This document shows, in pieces, positions 44,079 through 53,997 of a stretch of DNA of 61,213 nucleotides (within the stretch, counting starts at the first letter, position 1; the number at the start of each line of letters is the position of its first letter). The position numbers were made by a program, and so were the translations under genes. Source of the DNA: Microscilla marina ATCC 23134. GTDB lineage: Bacteria > Bacteroidota > Bacteroidia > Cytophagales > Microscillaceae. The notes below the pieces were generated by a model. That model was not told the DNA's origin, ran no database searches, and was given only the letters and a program-made list of their open reading frames with translations. The stretch lies in the NCBI RefSeq assembly GCF_000169175.1, contig NZ_AAWS01000054.1, positions 1 through 61,213 of the forward strand. Reading direction: 5' to 3'.

Positions 44079-46293
44079 TATTAGATTTTTCTTTTTTCTC
44101 TTTTAACTCCTTAAACTTAGACCCCTTCTTAGCCCTTGGGAACGTGTTGTTTTTAGTGTCAATATCGGCAGTCATTTCGTTCGGATCTAACTGAAACGAT
44201 TTTACTGGCTTGTCGAAGATCAACCCTTTGTATACCTGATTGGGGCTTTTTCTGAATATTTCAGCCGGCACTTTTACCAACTGCTTGCTGCCATCTACAA
44301 AGTTTGCCTGAATAAACAAAGGCATAATATTACCTCCAATATTTTTCACTTTTACTGAGTAGTAATATTTACCTGGCTTCAGCATCGCCATTTCTTTATC
44401 AGTCAGGCGTAAGCCAAAACCTTTGCTTAAGCGTTCTCTTAAACCATTAAACTTTTTGTTGGCAAAAGCCTTGTGTTTTAAACCTCCTGCTGGAGCTTCT
44501 ACCGTTTTACCCGATTCAGAGAAAGCAAAAGCCTTTACGTTGTCAATGCTCATATCTACCGGAAGCGTAGAGTAGAACCATCCCCGCCAAAACCAATCCA
44601 GGTCAACCCCTGAGGCATCTTCCATCGTGCGGAAAAAATCGGCAGGCTTGGGGTGTTTAAAGTACCAACGCTGAGAGTAAGTTTTAAAAGCATGGTCAAA
44701 CAACTCTTTGCCCATCACTACCTCACGCAAAATGTTCAATGCAGTAGCAGGTTTGCCATAGGCATTGTTGCCAAACTGTGGAATAGACTCAGAGTTGGTC
44801 ATAATAGGAACAATCTTGGTGGGGTCGGTACGCATGTAACGTACAATGTTTTTGGCAGGTCCACGGCGGTGAGGGTAAGTTTTTGGGTAATCGGCTTTAG
44901 CCCAGCTCTGTAATGGAATTTCTTTTTCAGAAAGGAACTGTAAAAACGAGTTCAAACCCTCATCCATCCAGGTCCACTGTCTTTCGTCTGAGTTTACAAT
45001 CATCGGGAAATAGTTGTGCCCTACTTCATGAATAATCACCGAGATCATGGCTTTGCGGGTACGGGCTGGCACAGTACCATCGGCACGAGGGCGCCCACCG
45101 TTGAAACAAATCATTGGATACTCCATACCAAATATAGGCCCATGTACCGACACTGCTACTGGGTAAGGGTAGTCAAAGGTATACTTAGAGTAAGTTCTGA
45201 GGGTGTGTGCCACTACTTGCGTAGAATATTTGCCCCACAATGGATTACCTTCTTTGGGGTAATAAGACATCGCCCATATATCGTTGTTTCCTACTTTTAC
45301 CTTCATCGCATCCCAGATAAACTTACGAGAGCTTGCCCAGGCAAAGTCACGTACATTTTTAGCCTTGAATACCCAGGTTTTGGTACCACTGGCTTTGGTT
45401 TTTTCTTTGGTTTCTACTTCTTTTTGGTCTACAATCAGCACAGGGCTTGTGGCAGAAGCAGCTTTCTTTAAACGGTTCAGTTGGTCAGAAGTCAGCACCT
45501 TTTTGGCATTTTGCAATTCACCAGTTGCCCCCACAATATGGTCAGCAGGAGCCGTGATAGCTACCTCATAATCGCCAAATGTAAGCGCAAACTCACCATT
45601 GCCCAAAAACTGCTTGTGTTGCCATCCGTTTACGTCGTCGTATACACACATACGAGGAAACCATTGGGCTATTTCATACAAGTAGTTGCCATCTTTAGGA
45701 AAATACTCGTACCCACTGCGGGAATTGGTTTTTTTTGCATCTACAATCTTGTGTTCCCACTCTATAGAGAAAGTCATATTTCCTCCTTTAGCCTTAAGGG
45801 GTTGGGGCAAATCAATGCGCATCATTGTTTTGTTAATGACATACTTCATTGGTTTACCACTTTTGTCTTTTACACTTTTGATTTTGCAACCCCACTCAGA
45901 AGCTTGTCCTACAACAAGGTTGATCATGCCAAAGTTTGGTCCATCGTTGAGTCGGGTGTTTCGAGTTTCAAAAGCATCAGACCCTTTCTTAAAACGGTTT
46001 TGGTCTATCTGCACCCACAAATATTTAAGATTGTCGGGCGAATAGTTATAATAAGTAATGGTTTCGGCACCCGTTAATATATGTTTTTTTTCGTCTAAAG
46101 CCACCTTAATTTTATAATCAGCTTTTTGTTGCCAGTATTCGTGCCCTGGTGCCCCCGACCCTGTGCGGTAATTGTTAGGTGTGGGTAATAGTTGCTCTAA
46201 CTGCGCAAATTTCGAACTTACATAAGGCTTGTCATGTTGCGCCATTGCAGTAACCGAAAAAAGGCTTAGAAATAAACACAGAAATCTTTTCAT
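44074..46293 (-). CDS. M1 family metallopeptidase
   Basis: The 739-residue protein has a signal peptide (1-18, ending AMA), so it is exported. The zinc site is complete: HEVGH (His422, Glu423, His426) and Glu445 in WMDEGLNSF, spaced as in gluzincins. The substrate-side motif FGMEYPMICFNGG stands in for the usual GAMEN. The N-terminal beta domain begins near 50 (KVALDEKKHILTGAETI), as in M1 aminopeptidases; a beta-rich tail follows the catalytic domain. It probably trims peptides in the periplasm. The TGA stop is formed by the end of palindromic element A2 (AAG-TGA). A HupE/UreJ-like gene lies upstream on the same strand. Confidence 0.93.
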   Translation of the reverse strand: MKRFLCLFLSLFSVTAMAQHDKPYVSSKFAQLEQLLPTPNNYRTGSGAPGHEYWQQKADYKIKVALDEKKHILTGAETITYYNYSPDNLKYLWVQIDQNRFKKGSDAFETRNTRLNDGPNFGMINLVVGQASEWGCKIKSVKDKSGKPMKYVINKTMMRIDLPQPLKAKGGNMTFSIEWEHKIVDAKKTNSRSGYEYFPKDGNYLYEIAQWFPRMCVYDDVNGWQHKQFLGNGEFALTFGDYEVAITAPADHIVGATGELQNAKKVLTSDQLNRLKKAASATSPVLIVDQKEVETKEKTKASGTKTWVFKAKNVRDFAWASSRKFIWDAMKVKVGNNDIWAMSYYPKEGNPLWGKYSTQVVAHTLRTYSKYTFDYPYPVAVSVHGPIFGMEYPMICFNGGRPRADGTVPARTRKAMISVIIHEVGHNYFPMIVNSDERQWTWMDEGLNSFLQFLSEKEIPLQSWAKADYPKTYPHRRGPAKNIVRYMRTDPTKIVPIMTNSESIPQFGNNAYGKPATALNILREVVMGKELFDHAFKTYSQRWYFKHPKPADFFRTMEDASGVDLDWFWRGWFYSTLPVDMSIDNVKAFAFSESGKTVEAPAGGLKHKAFANKKFNGLRERLSKGFGLRLTDKEMAMLKPGKYYYSVKVKNIGGNIMPLFIQANFVDGSKQLVKVPAEIFRKSPNQVYKGLIFDKPVKSFQLDPNEMTADIDTKNNTFPRAKKGSKFKELKEKKEKSNK

Positions 46294-46394
46294 GATGTTA
46301 TAAGGTTTTAAAATTGAAATTTTTTATCGAACTCAAGATCAGCATCACTACTTGTGTTGCCACAAACAGCATCACTTTTCTAATAGTACAAAAA

Positions 46395-47000
46395 TCAAGC
46401 TGCTCCCCCTAATCGCTGAAATATCAAAAACAAAGAAATGCCTAAAGCTGCACCCGAAAGTAACACATTCCAGTCGTGTTCTTTCTTTTGAAGTTGGCGA
46501 GTAAAAAGAAAGGATAGTAACAAAATTAATAAAACTATTACAATTTGACCTATCTCAAGTCCAATATTGAAAGCCAGCAATTTAAAAATCAGGTCGCTGA
46601 TGCCTCCTGAGATAGATTTGAACTGCCTGGCAAAGCCTAAACCGTGAATGAGGCCAAAGCAAAAAGCGATGCCATACCTGATCAAAGCCTCTCGGGTAGA
46701 AGGCTGAGGAGTTGTTTTAGGTAGTTTTTGCCCAAGGTTCACAATGGCAGTTACCAAAATACTAAACGCAATCAGTATTTCTACGGTAGTAGTGTTACTG
46801 GTAACATAACCCAAGCCTGATATGGCCAGAGTAAGTGAATGCCCCAGGGTAAATGCTGTCACTAAAATTAAGATTTTACGCCAATCTTTGAGTTGGTAAA
46901 TAGCCATCAGTGCTACTACAAATATGATATGATCCTGGGCATCGAGTGCTATAATATGCTCAAAACCGAGGTCAAAGTACATTTTAAATTGCGACCACAT
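46395..47000 (-). CDS. HupE/UreJ family membrane protein
   Basis: The 201-residue, six- to seven-helix membrane protein carries the family's histidine motifs: DHIIFVVAL (residues 23-31), FTLGHSLTLAISGLG (about 50-64) and FGLIHGLGFARQF (about 114-126). HupE/UreJ proteins are putative nickel or metal permeases; the Bacteroidota branch often has no link to hydrogenase or urease. No such genes are near. It lies 101 bp upstream of the M1 peptidase on the same strand, so shared transcription and a metal connection are possible but unproven. Confidence 0.88.
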   Translation of the reverse strand: MWSQFKMYFDLGFEHIIALDAQDHIIFVVALMAIYQLKDWRKILILVTAFTLGHSLTLAISGLGYVTSNTTTVEILIAFSILVTAIVNLGQKLPKTTPQPSTREALIRYGIAFCFGLIHGLGFARQFKSISGGISDLIFKLLAFNIGLEIGQIVIVLLILLLSFLFTRQLQKKEHDWNVLLSGAALGISLFLIFQRLGGAA

Positions 47001-47145
47001 AATAAAATTAAAAAGTATAAAGGTTGGTAATACAGTCTGGGCAAATATCAGATATAGTTATTGGAATAACAAAATAGTTTGGAGCTTCTACTACCTCAAG
47101 TTTTAGTGATTAGCTTGAGACTGTTTGTCAAACATGTAATTGATT

Positions 47146-47676
47146 TTATAGTTCATAAACCTCATTTAGCATGTTCCATATATCTATGTGATGTTTGTTG
47201 TTATACCTTAAAGCTTCCATGTTAACTAGCAGGTACAAGCTATGTTGTGGGACTTCAATATGTTGAAAGTCAATAGGCTTAAAAAAGTTTTGCATGACAA
47301 GCCTGTAAATACGAAACCTTTGGGTTGTATCAGTATCTTCTTGAGGTTTTGCTGCACCAATAAAGGCAAAGGATGCATCTTCCCGATTATGGTATAAACT
47401 TATCATGATTTCTACACAGGTTTTTATGATTCTTGTTGCCTCTGTGCTAGAATAACTCTGGGTAATTAAGTTATACTTATCTTTACTATGTGTAGCTTTT
47501 TTTGGGTAAAACTTAATAACAAAAGTATCTAGTTTAAATTCTTCAACTTCAACAATAAACTCATCTTTTTTGAGATCTTTAAATTTGAAAAGGTGGGTTT
47601 GAATGAGTGGGGATAAACCTTGACTGTGGTTTTTTTTAGTGCCTAGGCGGGTAGTAGGATAAAACTTTTCAAACAT
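47146..47676 (-). CDS. Hypothetical protein, 176 aa
   Basis: A 176-residue soluble protein with mixed alpha/beta content. Conserved-looking features are FIVEVEEFKLDTFVIKFYPK (about 39-58), SFAFIGAAKPQED (about 102-114) and RFRIYRLVMQNFF (about 119-131). I have a faint memory of similar proteins in Bacteroidota genomes but cannot name a family. It sits 45 bp after another hypothetical gene on the same strand, so the two are probably one unit. No signal peptide or metal motif is seen. Confidence 0.65.
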   Translation of the reverse strand: MFEKFYPTTRLGTKKNHSQGLSPLIQTHLFKFKDLKKDEFIVEVEEFKLDTFVIKFYPKKATHSKDKYNLITQSYSSTEATRIIKTCVEIMISLYHNREDASFAFIGAAKPQEDTDTTQRFRIYRLVMQNFFKPIDFQHIEVPQHSLYLLVNMEALRYNNKHHIDIWNMLNEVYEL

Positions 47677-47721
47677 ATACCAAGCTTTGGTTCTTGTTGG
47701 TAAATAAATGCAAACAAAGGC

Positions 47722-48249
47722 TTACCGGTAGTTGTAAGCCTTGTTACGCGAGTTCCATAAATCTTCTTCTGTGAGGATAACCATTCCTGATGGTATACTT
47801 TGTCTATCAACAACTGAATCAAGAAGTAAAAATTGATCCTTAATATCTTGGTTAGTGTCTTGAATAAGATTATTTATATCCAATAAATTTTCTACAAAAT
47901 GTTGAAAAGATTGAGGGAATGCATCGAACTCTCCTGTATTCTTTAAATTATTAACATCGTGTTCAATACCTTTAAGTTTGTTGATGGTATTATCGTAATA
48001 GTGACAAAAATATCGAGCAAGATGATAGTTTTTCTTGTTTACTTTTATAGGATTATTTTTACCAAAAACAAGCTGAATATTTTTTTGATGAATCTTCTTT
48101 GAAGCAATAATAACTAAATTACCAAAAAAAAATAAAACTCGTGAAGTTACTGAGAAGCTTGTTTTTGTTATGGCATTATTTGCGAAGTTTGCAAGCTTTT
48201 GCAAACTATCATTGCCCCTTAAATGAATTGGTATATTTGTAGCCTGCAT
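47722..48249 (-). CDS. Hypothetical protein, 175 aa
   Basis: The protein has 175 residues from the ATG at 48249 (MQATNIPIHLRGND); an upstream start at 48279 would add ten residues. It is helical and Asn-rich, with a hydrophobic patch near 30-45 (VTSRVLFFFGNLVIIASKK) and a C-terminal acidic segment. There is no signal peptide and no recognisable domain. It forms a two-gene unit with the 47146-47676 gene (45-bp gap); a partner relationship such as effector/immunity or toxin/antitoxin is conceivable but nothing in the sequences proves it. Confidence 0.6.
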   Translation of the reverse strand: MQATNIPIHLRGNDSLQKLANFANNAITKTSFSVTSRVLFFFGNLVIIASKKIHQKNIQLVFGKNNPIKVNKKNYHLARYFCHYYDNTINKLKGIEHDVNNLKNTGEFDAFPQSFQHFVENLLDINNLIQDTNQDIKDQFLLLDSVVDRQSIPSGMVILTEEDLWNSRNKAYNYR

Positions 48250-48498
48250 AATATTTATAAGACTTTTAATAGAAAGCAAAGTTATTGCTTTTAATAACGA
48301 ATAACAATAAATACATGGTGCATTTTAAAAGTAATTATTAGCTTTTAATTGAATTGGTTTTTATTAAGACTTATACTTATTGTTTTTGTAATCCAAGTTT
48401 GTTTGCACAAATTGTTCTAGGCGACAATATAGGCAAAGGGTGCAAGAAATATTGGTAAAATGCTGCTTTTTGAATGCGGGTAAAGACCAGAAACCAAC

Positions 48499-49314
48499 TC
48501 AACCAAACTTTCCCCGGATATAATTTTGGGTTTTTTCGGACGCAGGACTTTTGAAAATTCTGGAAGTTTCATCGTACTCTTCCAGGTCACCCAGATAGAA
48601 AAAAGCTGTTTTGTCGCTTACCCGGCGGGCTTGTTGCATATTGTGAGTCACAATGATGATGGTAAAGCGTTCTTTGAGCTCCATAATCAAATCCTCGATT
48701 TGCGAGGCTGAAATAGGATCCAGGGCTGAAGTAGGCTCATCCATCAAAATAATGTCGGGTTGAATGGCAATAGTGCGGGCAATGCACAAACGTTGCTGTT
48801 GCCCCCCGGAAAGACCCAGGGCCGATTTTTTCAGGTTATCCTTCACTTCATTCCAAAGGGCCGCCTGCTTAAGCGATTTCTCGACTCTTTCTGTGAGGTT
48901 TTCCGTCATACCATTGACGCGCAATCCATAGGCTACATTCTCAAAAATAGACTTTGGAAAAGGTGTAGGTTTTTGAAATACCATGCCTACATTTTTTCGC
49001 AACTCGTTGATGTTTAGTTTTTTATCATAAATATTTTGACCATCAATCAAGACTTCCCCTTTTACTTTGGCTCCCTCTATCAAATCGTTCATTCGGTTGA
49101 GCACCCGCAAATAAGTAGATTTTCCGCAACCCGAAGGACCTATCAGGGCGGTTACCGTGTGTGCATCTATTTGGGCATTGATGTTTTTAAGTGCCTGAAA
49201 ATCGCCGTAAAAAAAATCAAGGTTACGGGTAATAATCTTTGCCTCAGCAGTCATATTTTTTGCGGTTTTGTCAAGGTTTAGACCCTGCTCAGGAAGCGAG
49301 TTTTGTGAGCTCAT
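48499..49314 (-). CDS. pstB: Phosphate ABC transporter ATP-binding protein
   Basis: The protein has 271 residues from the ATG at 49314, which leaves 4 nt after pstA; an inner ATG at 49254 is an alternative. The Walker A motif GPSGCGKST is at 59-67. The ABC signature [13 protein letters not shown] and Walker [13 protein letters not shown] follow, then the H-loop [25 protein letters not shown], which is the PstB-type ending. It powers high-affinity phosphate uptake with PstA and PstC. It is the last gene of pstSCAB here; no phoU follows. Confidence 0.97.
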   Translation of the reverse strand: MSSQNSLPEQGLNLDKTAKNMTAEAKIITRNLDFFYGDFQALKNINAQIDAHTVTALIGPSGCGKSTYLRVLNRMNDLIEGAKVKGEVLIDGQNIYDKKLNINELRKNVGMVFQKPTPFPKSIFENVAYGLRVNGMTENLTERVEKSLKQAALWNEVKDNLKKSALGLSGGQQQRLCIARTIAIQPDIILMDEPTSALDPISASQIEDLIMELKERFTIIIVTHNMQQARRVSDKTAFFYLGDLEEYDETSRIFKSPASEKTQNYIRGKFG

Positions 49315-49318
49315 ATCG

Positions 49319-50176
49319 TTAAACTTTAATTTTTTTATTGAGTCTTTTTCTATACCAATTGGCCAACAGGTTGAGACCAAAAACCAATATCAACAAAGTA
49401 AGTGCGGTGCCGTCGGCATAAGGGCGGGCCTTTTCAATGTCGGTACCACTCGTAGAAATCACATATAAATGATAAGGCAGTGCCATTGTTTCATCATAAA
49501 TAGAGGTGGGCATTTTGGGGAGAAAATAAGCCGCCACCGTAAAAAGGATGGCGGCAGTTTCGCCGGCTACCCTCCCAACTGCCAAAATAACCCCGGTTAC
49601 AACGTTGGGCAAAGCCGCTGGGAGAATAACCCGCCAAATGGTTTGCCACTTGCTGGCTCCCAGAGCATAGCTGGCCAGTCGGTAGTCATCCGGAATAAAC
49701 TTGAGGGACTCTTCGGTAGTGCGGATAATGATGGGTAAGATTAAAACTCCTAGGGTTAAACACCCCGACAAAATGCTCACTCCAAAGCCCAGACCGTTCA
49801 CAAAAAAAGCCATGCCAAACAAACCAAAGACAATGGAAGGAATACCTGCCAGGTTATTTGTCATGAGCCTGACAAATTTTTTGAACCAATTTTGGTGGGC
49901 GTATTCGTTCATAAAAATACCCGCCAAAATGCCCATGGGGAAAGCCACCAGGCCACTTCCCACAATCAAAATGAGGGTTCCCATAATGGCCGGAAAGATA
50001 CCTCCTTCGGTCATGCCGTTTTCTGGCACTCCCGTAAAAAATCCCCAACTCAATACACTGATTCCATTGAAAAAAATATAGAAAAAGACACCAATTGAAA
50101 TAGCACCTACCAGCACCGTAATAACCATAAAAGTGGTAAATACTATTGTTTGCTTCTGTTGTTTGCTTTGTGACAT
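49319..50176 (-). CDS. pstA: Phosphate ABC transporter permease PstA
   Basis: The protein has 285 residues from the ATG at 50176 ([13 protein letters not shown]); the longer frame from 50305 runs over the pstC stop. It has six membrane helices. The family permease loop near 190-215 reads [29 protein letters not shown], with the EAA-type G. The first helix is at about 12-34. The cytoplasmic loop couples to PstB. It is the third gene of the operon. Confidence 0.96.
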   Translation of the reverse strand: MSQSKQQKQTIVFTTFMVITVLVGAISIGVFFYIFFNGISVLSWGFFTGVPENGMTEGGIFPAIMGTLILIVGSGLVAFPMGILAGIFMNEYAHQNWFKKFVRLMTNNLAGIPSIVFGLFGMAFFVNGLGFGVSILSGCLTLGVLILPIIIRTTEESLKFIPDDYRLASYALGASKWQTIWRVILPAALPNVVTGVILAVGRVAGETAAILFTVAAYFLPKMPTSIYDETMALPYHLYVISTSGTDIEKARPYADGTALTLLILVFGLNLLANWYRKRLNKKIKV

Positions 50177-50229
50177 TGCTAAATAATGAATAGTTTTTAT
50201 TGTTAAGCTTGCTCTTTCTGGGTTTTTAT

Positions 50230-51423
50230 CTATTTCTGGGTTTTTTTTGCCACAATCCATTCGGCCAGCAAATTGAGCCAAAAGGTTAAAATAAAAAGCA
50301 CACAAGCCAGCATAAAAAGCGCCCGGTAATGAATGCCCCCCTGGGCTGTTTCGCCCAGTTCGGCGGCTACAGTAGAGGTAATTACCCGCACCGAATCTAA
50401 AAACGAAGAAGGCATTTGAGCCGCATTACCAGTGACCATCAACACAGCCATTGTTTCGCCTATGGTGCGCCCCACTCCCAAGATAGCCGCTGACACAATG
50501 CCCGAAAGGGCATAAGGAACAATTACTTTGAAAATGGTTTGTAAGTGGTTGGCTCCCAGAGCAAAACTAGCTTCTTTGAGTTCACGGGGCACCGAACGGA
50601 TGGCATCTTCTGAAATGGTAATAATGGTAGGCAATGAAATAATGCCCAAAATAATACTTCCGGTCAGGGCAGTTTCTCCCATATCCAGGGCAAAAGTTTT
50701 TTGGATAAAAGGAACAATCACCACCAGCCCAAAAAAACCATAAATCACCGAGGGAATCCCCGCCAGAAGTTCTATAAAAGGGTTAATAATGTTTTTTACT
50801 TGCTTGTTGGCAATTTCTACCAAATAAATGGCGGCAATAATTCCGGTAGGAATTGCGAACAACAAGGCCCCAAAACACACCAGCAAGGTGCCCACAATAA
50901 TGGGCAACACCCCAAAACTATGTATGGGTTCTGAGGTAGGGCGCCACTCTTTGCCCCTAAAAAAAGCCTCGATGCTCATATGCTCGGTAGGAATGAGGAC
51001 AAACTTGTCGGGCATAAATTTTTTAGGCATCACCACCACCAGGTTTTCCTTGTTTTGGGCATAGGTAGTTACCAGGTCTTTTAGTTTGCTAAATGCCTCT
51101 CCCAAGTCCTGGCCTTTCAGGTGTTTTTCTATGTCTTCCGAACTAAAAGTCTCAATGGACTGGTTTTTACCCCCAAAGGTTTTCCAGTTTTTTTCTTTTT
51201 TTGAAAAAATAGCCTTCAACTGGTCAATGCTGAGCTGGCGTACTGGGTTTTGGGGGTGCACTGCCACCGTATAGGTTTTTTGCATTGGTGCTTGCCGAAA
51301 TAGCCCCAGCCCCTCCCGAAACAAAAAAAACACAATGAGGAGCACCACAATGGTAGTAGCGGTGCCACTGGCATAAATGACAGCTTCAATAATTTTTTCA
51401 AATATCTTTTTATGGGTCATCAT
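50230..51423 (-). CDS. pstC: Phosphate ABC transporter permease PstC with large periplasmic insert
   Basis: The protein has 397 residues, about 80 more than E. coli PstC. The first helix is at about 14-36. Residues 37-170 form a long periplasmic loop absent from the standard protein. Inside it VHPQNPVRQLSIDQ (55-68) and the following IFSKKEKNWKTFGG resemble PstS 112-142 of this same operon at 16 of 31 positions without gaps. The rest is ordinary: five more helices and the coupling loop VPRELKEASFALGANHLQTI near 270. It forms the channel with PstA. pstS lies 14 bp upstream. Confidence 0.93.
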   Translation of the reverse strand: MMTHKKIFEKIIEAVIYASGTATTIVVLLIVFFLFREGLGLFRQAPMQKTYTVAVHPQNPVRQLSIDQLKAIFSKKEKNWKTFGGKNQSIETFSSEDIEKHLKGQDLGEAFSKLKDLVTTYAQNKENLVVVMPKKFMPDKFVLIPTEHMSIEAFFRGKEWRPTSEPIHSFGVLPIIVGTLLVCFGALLFAIPTGIIAAIYLVEIANKQVKNIINPFIELLAGIPSVIYGFFGLVVIVPFIQKTFALDMGETALTGSIILGIISLPTIITISEDAIRSVPRELKEASFALGANHLQTIFKVIVPYALSGIVSAAILGVGRTIGETMAVLMVTGNAAQMPSSFLDSVRVITSTVAAELGETAQGGIHYRALFMLACVLFILTFWLNLLAEWIVAKKTQK

Positions 51424-51437
51424 ACAATAGTTAGAAG

Positions 51438-52271
51438 TTAGCGATTGGGTATGTAACCAATGTCTTTGATTAGTTTTTGTCCAGTGGGCGAATACAGGTA
51501 TTGCATAAAATCAACCACCTTAGTGGTTTGGCTTTGGTCGTAGTAATAAAACAAGGGGCGGGAAATGGGGTATTTTTTTTGTTTGGCGTTCTCAAAAGTA
51601 GGCATTACAAAGCTTTTGCCCTGATCGAAAGAAACCGCCAATGCTTTGGTTTTGGACGAGATATAAGCCAGGCCTATGTAACCAATGCCGCCTTTGGTTT
51701 GGCTCACCGACTGAATAATGGCCCCATTAGAGTTAAGTGATAAAACCGTATTGTCGTATTCAGAGCCGTTAAGTGCTTTCTTTTTGAAATATTCATAAGT
51801 ACCCGAACTTGTTTCGCGGGAGTAAGCCACAATATTGCCAGGGTCTCCGCCTACTTCCTGCCAGGTTTTTATTTTTCCGGTAAAAATACCTTCAATTTGT
51901 TCACGGGTAAGTTTTCTGACAGGGTTGGAAGGGTGCACCACCAAAGCCAGGGCATCATGTCCAATAATATCTTCTTTTATTTTTTTGTCAGTGGCCTGGA
52001 TCTTAAGCTGCTCCGAGATTTTGATTTGCCGCGAGGTCATGGCAATATGGGTAGTGCCATTGATCAGAGCAGCAATGCCTACACCACTGCCCCCACCGGT
52101 AACCGTGATGCTGGCTTTTGGGTATTGTTGCATAAAAGTTTCGGCCGCTTTTTGCGAAATGGGCAGCACCGAGTCACTTCCTTTGATTTTGAGCGAGGTT
52201 TTTTTGCGGCTACATGCCTCTGTTCCTGCTAAAAGTACAATTAAAAGAATTAATCGAACAATAAATTTCAC
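51438..52271 (-). CDS. pstS: Phosphate-binding lipoprotein PstS
   Basis: The 277-residue protein has a lipobox GTEAC, giving lipidated Cys20. The phosphate-binding loop motifs are KIKGSDSVLPISQ (29-41), TGGGSGVGIAALINGT (58-73) and SRETSSGTYEYF (151-162). HDALALVVHPSNPVRKLT (105-122) is the typical hinge segment. It captures phosphate for PstCA at the membrane. It is the first gene of pstSCAB, with a divergent promoter region of 177 bp to nuoD. It contains the segment that PstC mimics. Confidence 0.96.
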   Translation of the reverse strand: MKFIVRLILLIVLLAGTEACSRKKTSLKIKGSDSVLPISQKAAETFMQQYPKASITVTGGGSGVGIAALINGTTHIAMTSRQIKISEQLKIQATDKKIKEDIIGHDALALVVHPSNPVRKLTREQIEGIFTGKIKTWQEVGGDPGNIVAYSRETSSGTYEYFKKKALNGSEYDNTVLSLNSNGAIIQSVSQTKGGIGYIGLAYISSKTKALAVSFDQGKSFVMPTFENAKQKKYPISRPLFYYYDQSQTTKVVDFMQYLYSPTGQKLIKDIGYIPNR

Positions 52272-52448
52272 AAGTATAGTCTGTTGGGTTAAAAAAAAAT
52301 CAAGCTAAGCAAACTATGGGGTTTTGGCTGAAGGATATTGTGAAATTTGTATTAATTTTAAATTATCGAAACTATAAATCAGCTTGTTGGTCTGGTCTTT
52401 TGACCTTACTTTAGCCTACACTTGTTTTTTAATACTTTGCTACCCAAC

Positions 52449-53705
52449 ATGAATAATATAGACACCCCCAATCCCGATTTACGCCAAAACCCACAAGAGG
52501 TACAATACATTTTTGAAGAAGACAACCTGCAAAAATCAGAACCAAATAAATATACCCCTGCCGATCTTGGTTCAGAAGAAATGGTGCTCAACCTGGGACC
52601 TCAACACCCTTCTACCCACGGCGTACTGCGCCTGGAATTAATTACCAATGGAGAGTACATTGTAGACGTAGTGCCTCACCTGGGCTACTTACATCGTTGT
52701 TTTGAGAAACATGCCGAGGCGTTGCCCTATAACCAAATTATTCCATACGTAGATAGAATGGACTACATTGCCGCTATGAACTCAGAACATGCGTATGCAA
52801 TGGGGGTAGAGAAGATGTTGGGCATCAGCGATAAAATCCCGAAAAGGGTAGAGTATATCAGAGTATTGGTAGCTGAGCTTAACCGTTTGGCGTCTCACTT
52901 TGTGGCTTTGGGTACTTATGGGGTAGACATTGGTTCGTTTACGGTGTTTATGTGGATGATGCGTGACCGTGAGCATATTTTGCGTTTGTTAGAATGGTTG
53001 AGTGGTGCCCGAATGTTGTACAACTATATTTGGGTAGGAGGACTGTTTTATGATTTGCCAGTAGGTTTTGAAGAGCGTTGCGCAGAGTTTGTAAAATACC
53101 TGAAACCAAAAATTATAGAAACCCAGCAAATACTGATAGAAAACAAAATTTTTGTACAAAGAACCGCTAAAGTAGGTGCCTTACCCCTTGATTTGGCCAT
53201 TAACTATGGGGTGTCAGGCCCTATGCTGAGGGCGTCAGGCTTAAAATATGACTTACGCAGGATAGATGGTTACTCGGTGTACCCCGAACTAGACTTCGAC
53301 ATACCAGTAGGCAAGGGTGAAATGGGTACCCAAGGCGATTGTTGGGACCGTACCTGGGTAAGATTACAAGAATGTTTTGAATCGGCAAAAATCATAGAAC
53401 AATGCATTACACGCCTTACCACCGACCTTAAACGTACCCGTGACTTTGACCCGCAGGCATTGGTACCCAAAAAAATACGCCCCAAAGCAAACGATTTTTA
53501 TGTAAGAGCCGAAAACCCTAAAGGAGAGCTAGGGTATTATTTTAGGGCAGATGGCAGAAGTGACAAGCCTTTTCGCTGCAAAGCAAGGTCTTGCTGTTTT
53601 GTCAATTTATCTGTGTTGCCCGAAATATCGCGGGGCACTATGATTGCCGACCTGGTAGCCATTGTAGGCTCACTTGACATAGTATTAGGAGAAGTAGATA
53701 GATAA
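52449..53705 (+). CDS. nuoD: NADH-quinone oxidoreductase subunit D, stand-alone
   Basis: The protein has 418 residues from the ATG at 52449; the frame upstream to 52422 is not conserved. It is the 49-kDa subunit of complex I. Family marks are [16 protein letters not shown] (near 49-64), [14 protein letters not shown], the quinone-site region [15 protein letters not shown] (near 98-112), and the C-terminus [19 protein letters not shown]. All look intact. Oddly, no other nuo genes are next to it; normally nuoABCDE run together. It may be a second copy or a split operon. Element C begins at the base after its stop codon. Confidence 0.95.
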   Translation: MNNIDTPNPDLRQNPQEVQYIFEEDNLQKSEPNKYTPADLGSEEMVLNLGPQHPSTHGVLRLELITNGEYIVDVVPHLGYLHRCFEKHAEALPYNQIIPYVDRMDYIAAMNSEHAYAMGVEKMLGISDKIPKRVEYIRVLVAELNRLASHFVALGTYGVDIGSFTVFMWMMRDREHILRLLEWLSGARMLYNYIWVGGLFYDLPVGFEERCAEFVKYLKPKIIETQQILIENKIFVQRTAKVGALPLDLAINYGVSGPMLRASGLKYDLRRIDGYSVYPELDFDIPVGKGEMGTQGDCWDRTWVRLQECFESAKIIEQCITRLTTDLKRTRDFDPQALVPKKIRPKANDFYVRAENPKGELGYYFRADGRSDKPFRCKARSCCFVNLSVLPEISRGTMIADLVAIVGSLDIVLGEVDR

Positions 53706-53863
53706 GGAATGGTGAAAAAATAAATTACCGATTTTGAGGTAGGGATTTTATTCTGAGATGAGGCACTTTTTGCAGGTGTAGCCGTAGCTACGGCTAAAAA
53801 AAGTAACGAAGTATCAGGGTGAAAGAGCATCTCCAAACTGAAAAGTTATTTTTTTTCCGTTCC
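53706..53863. repeat. Palindromic element, type C
   Basis: This 158-bp element has 18-bp terminal inverted repeats matching at 15 of 18 positions (53706-53723 and 53846-53863). A perfect 18-bp palindrome, TAGCCGTAGCTACGGCTA (53779-53796), lies at its middle, and imperfect pairing runs between the halves. The right half has GAAGTATCAGGGTGAAAGAG, like the GAGAAG-GAGGGC motif of types A and B. It starts immediately after the nuoD stop and may act as its terminator. Confidence 0.72.
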
Positions 53864-53997
53864 TAAAACAACAAAGATTTTGTAATTTAGATGCGCTAAG
53901 ACAAATAAACTGTGCAAGGGTATACCCACCTTGGTGTTACCTGCTATTGCCAGTACATAAGAAAGACTAATAAGATAATATTTAAACACAATTTTAT

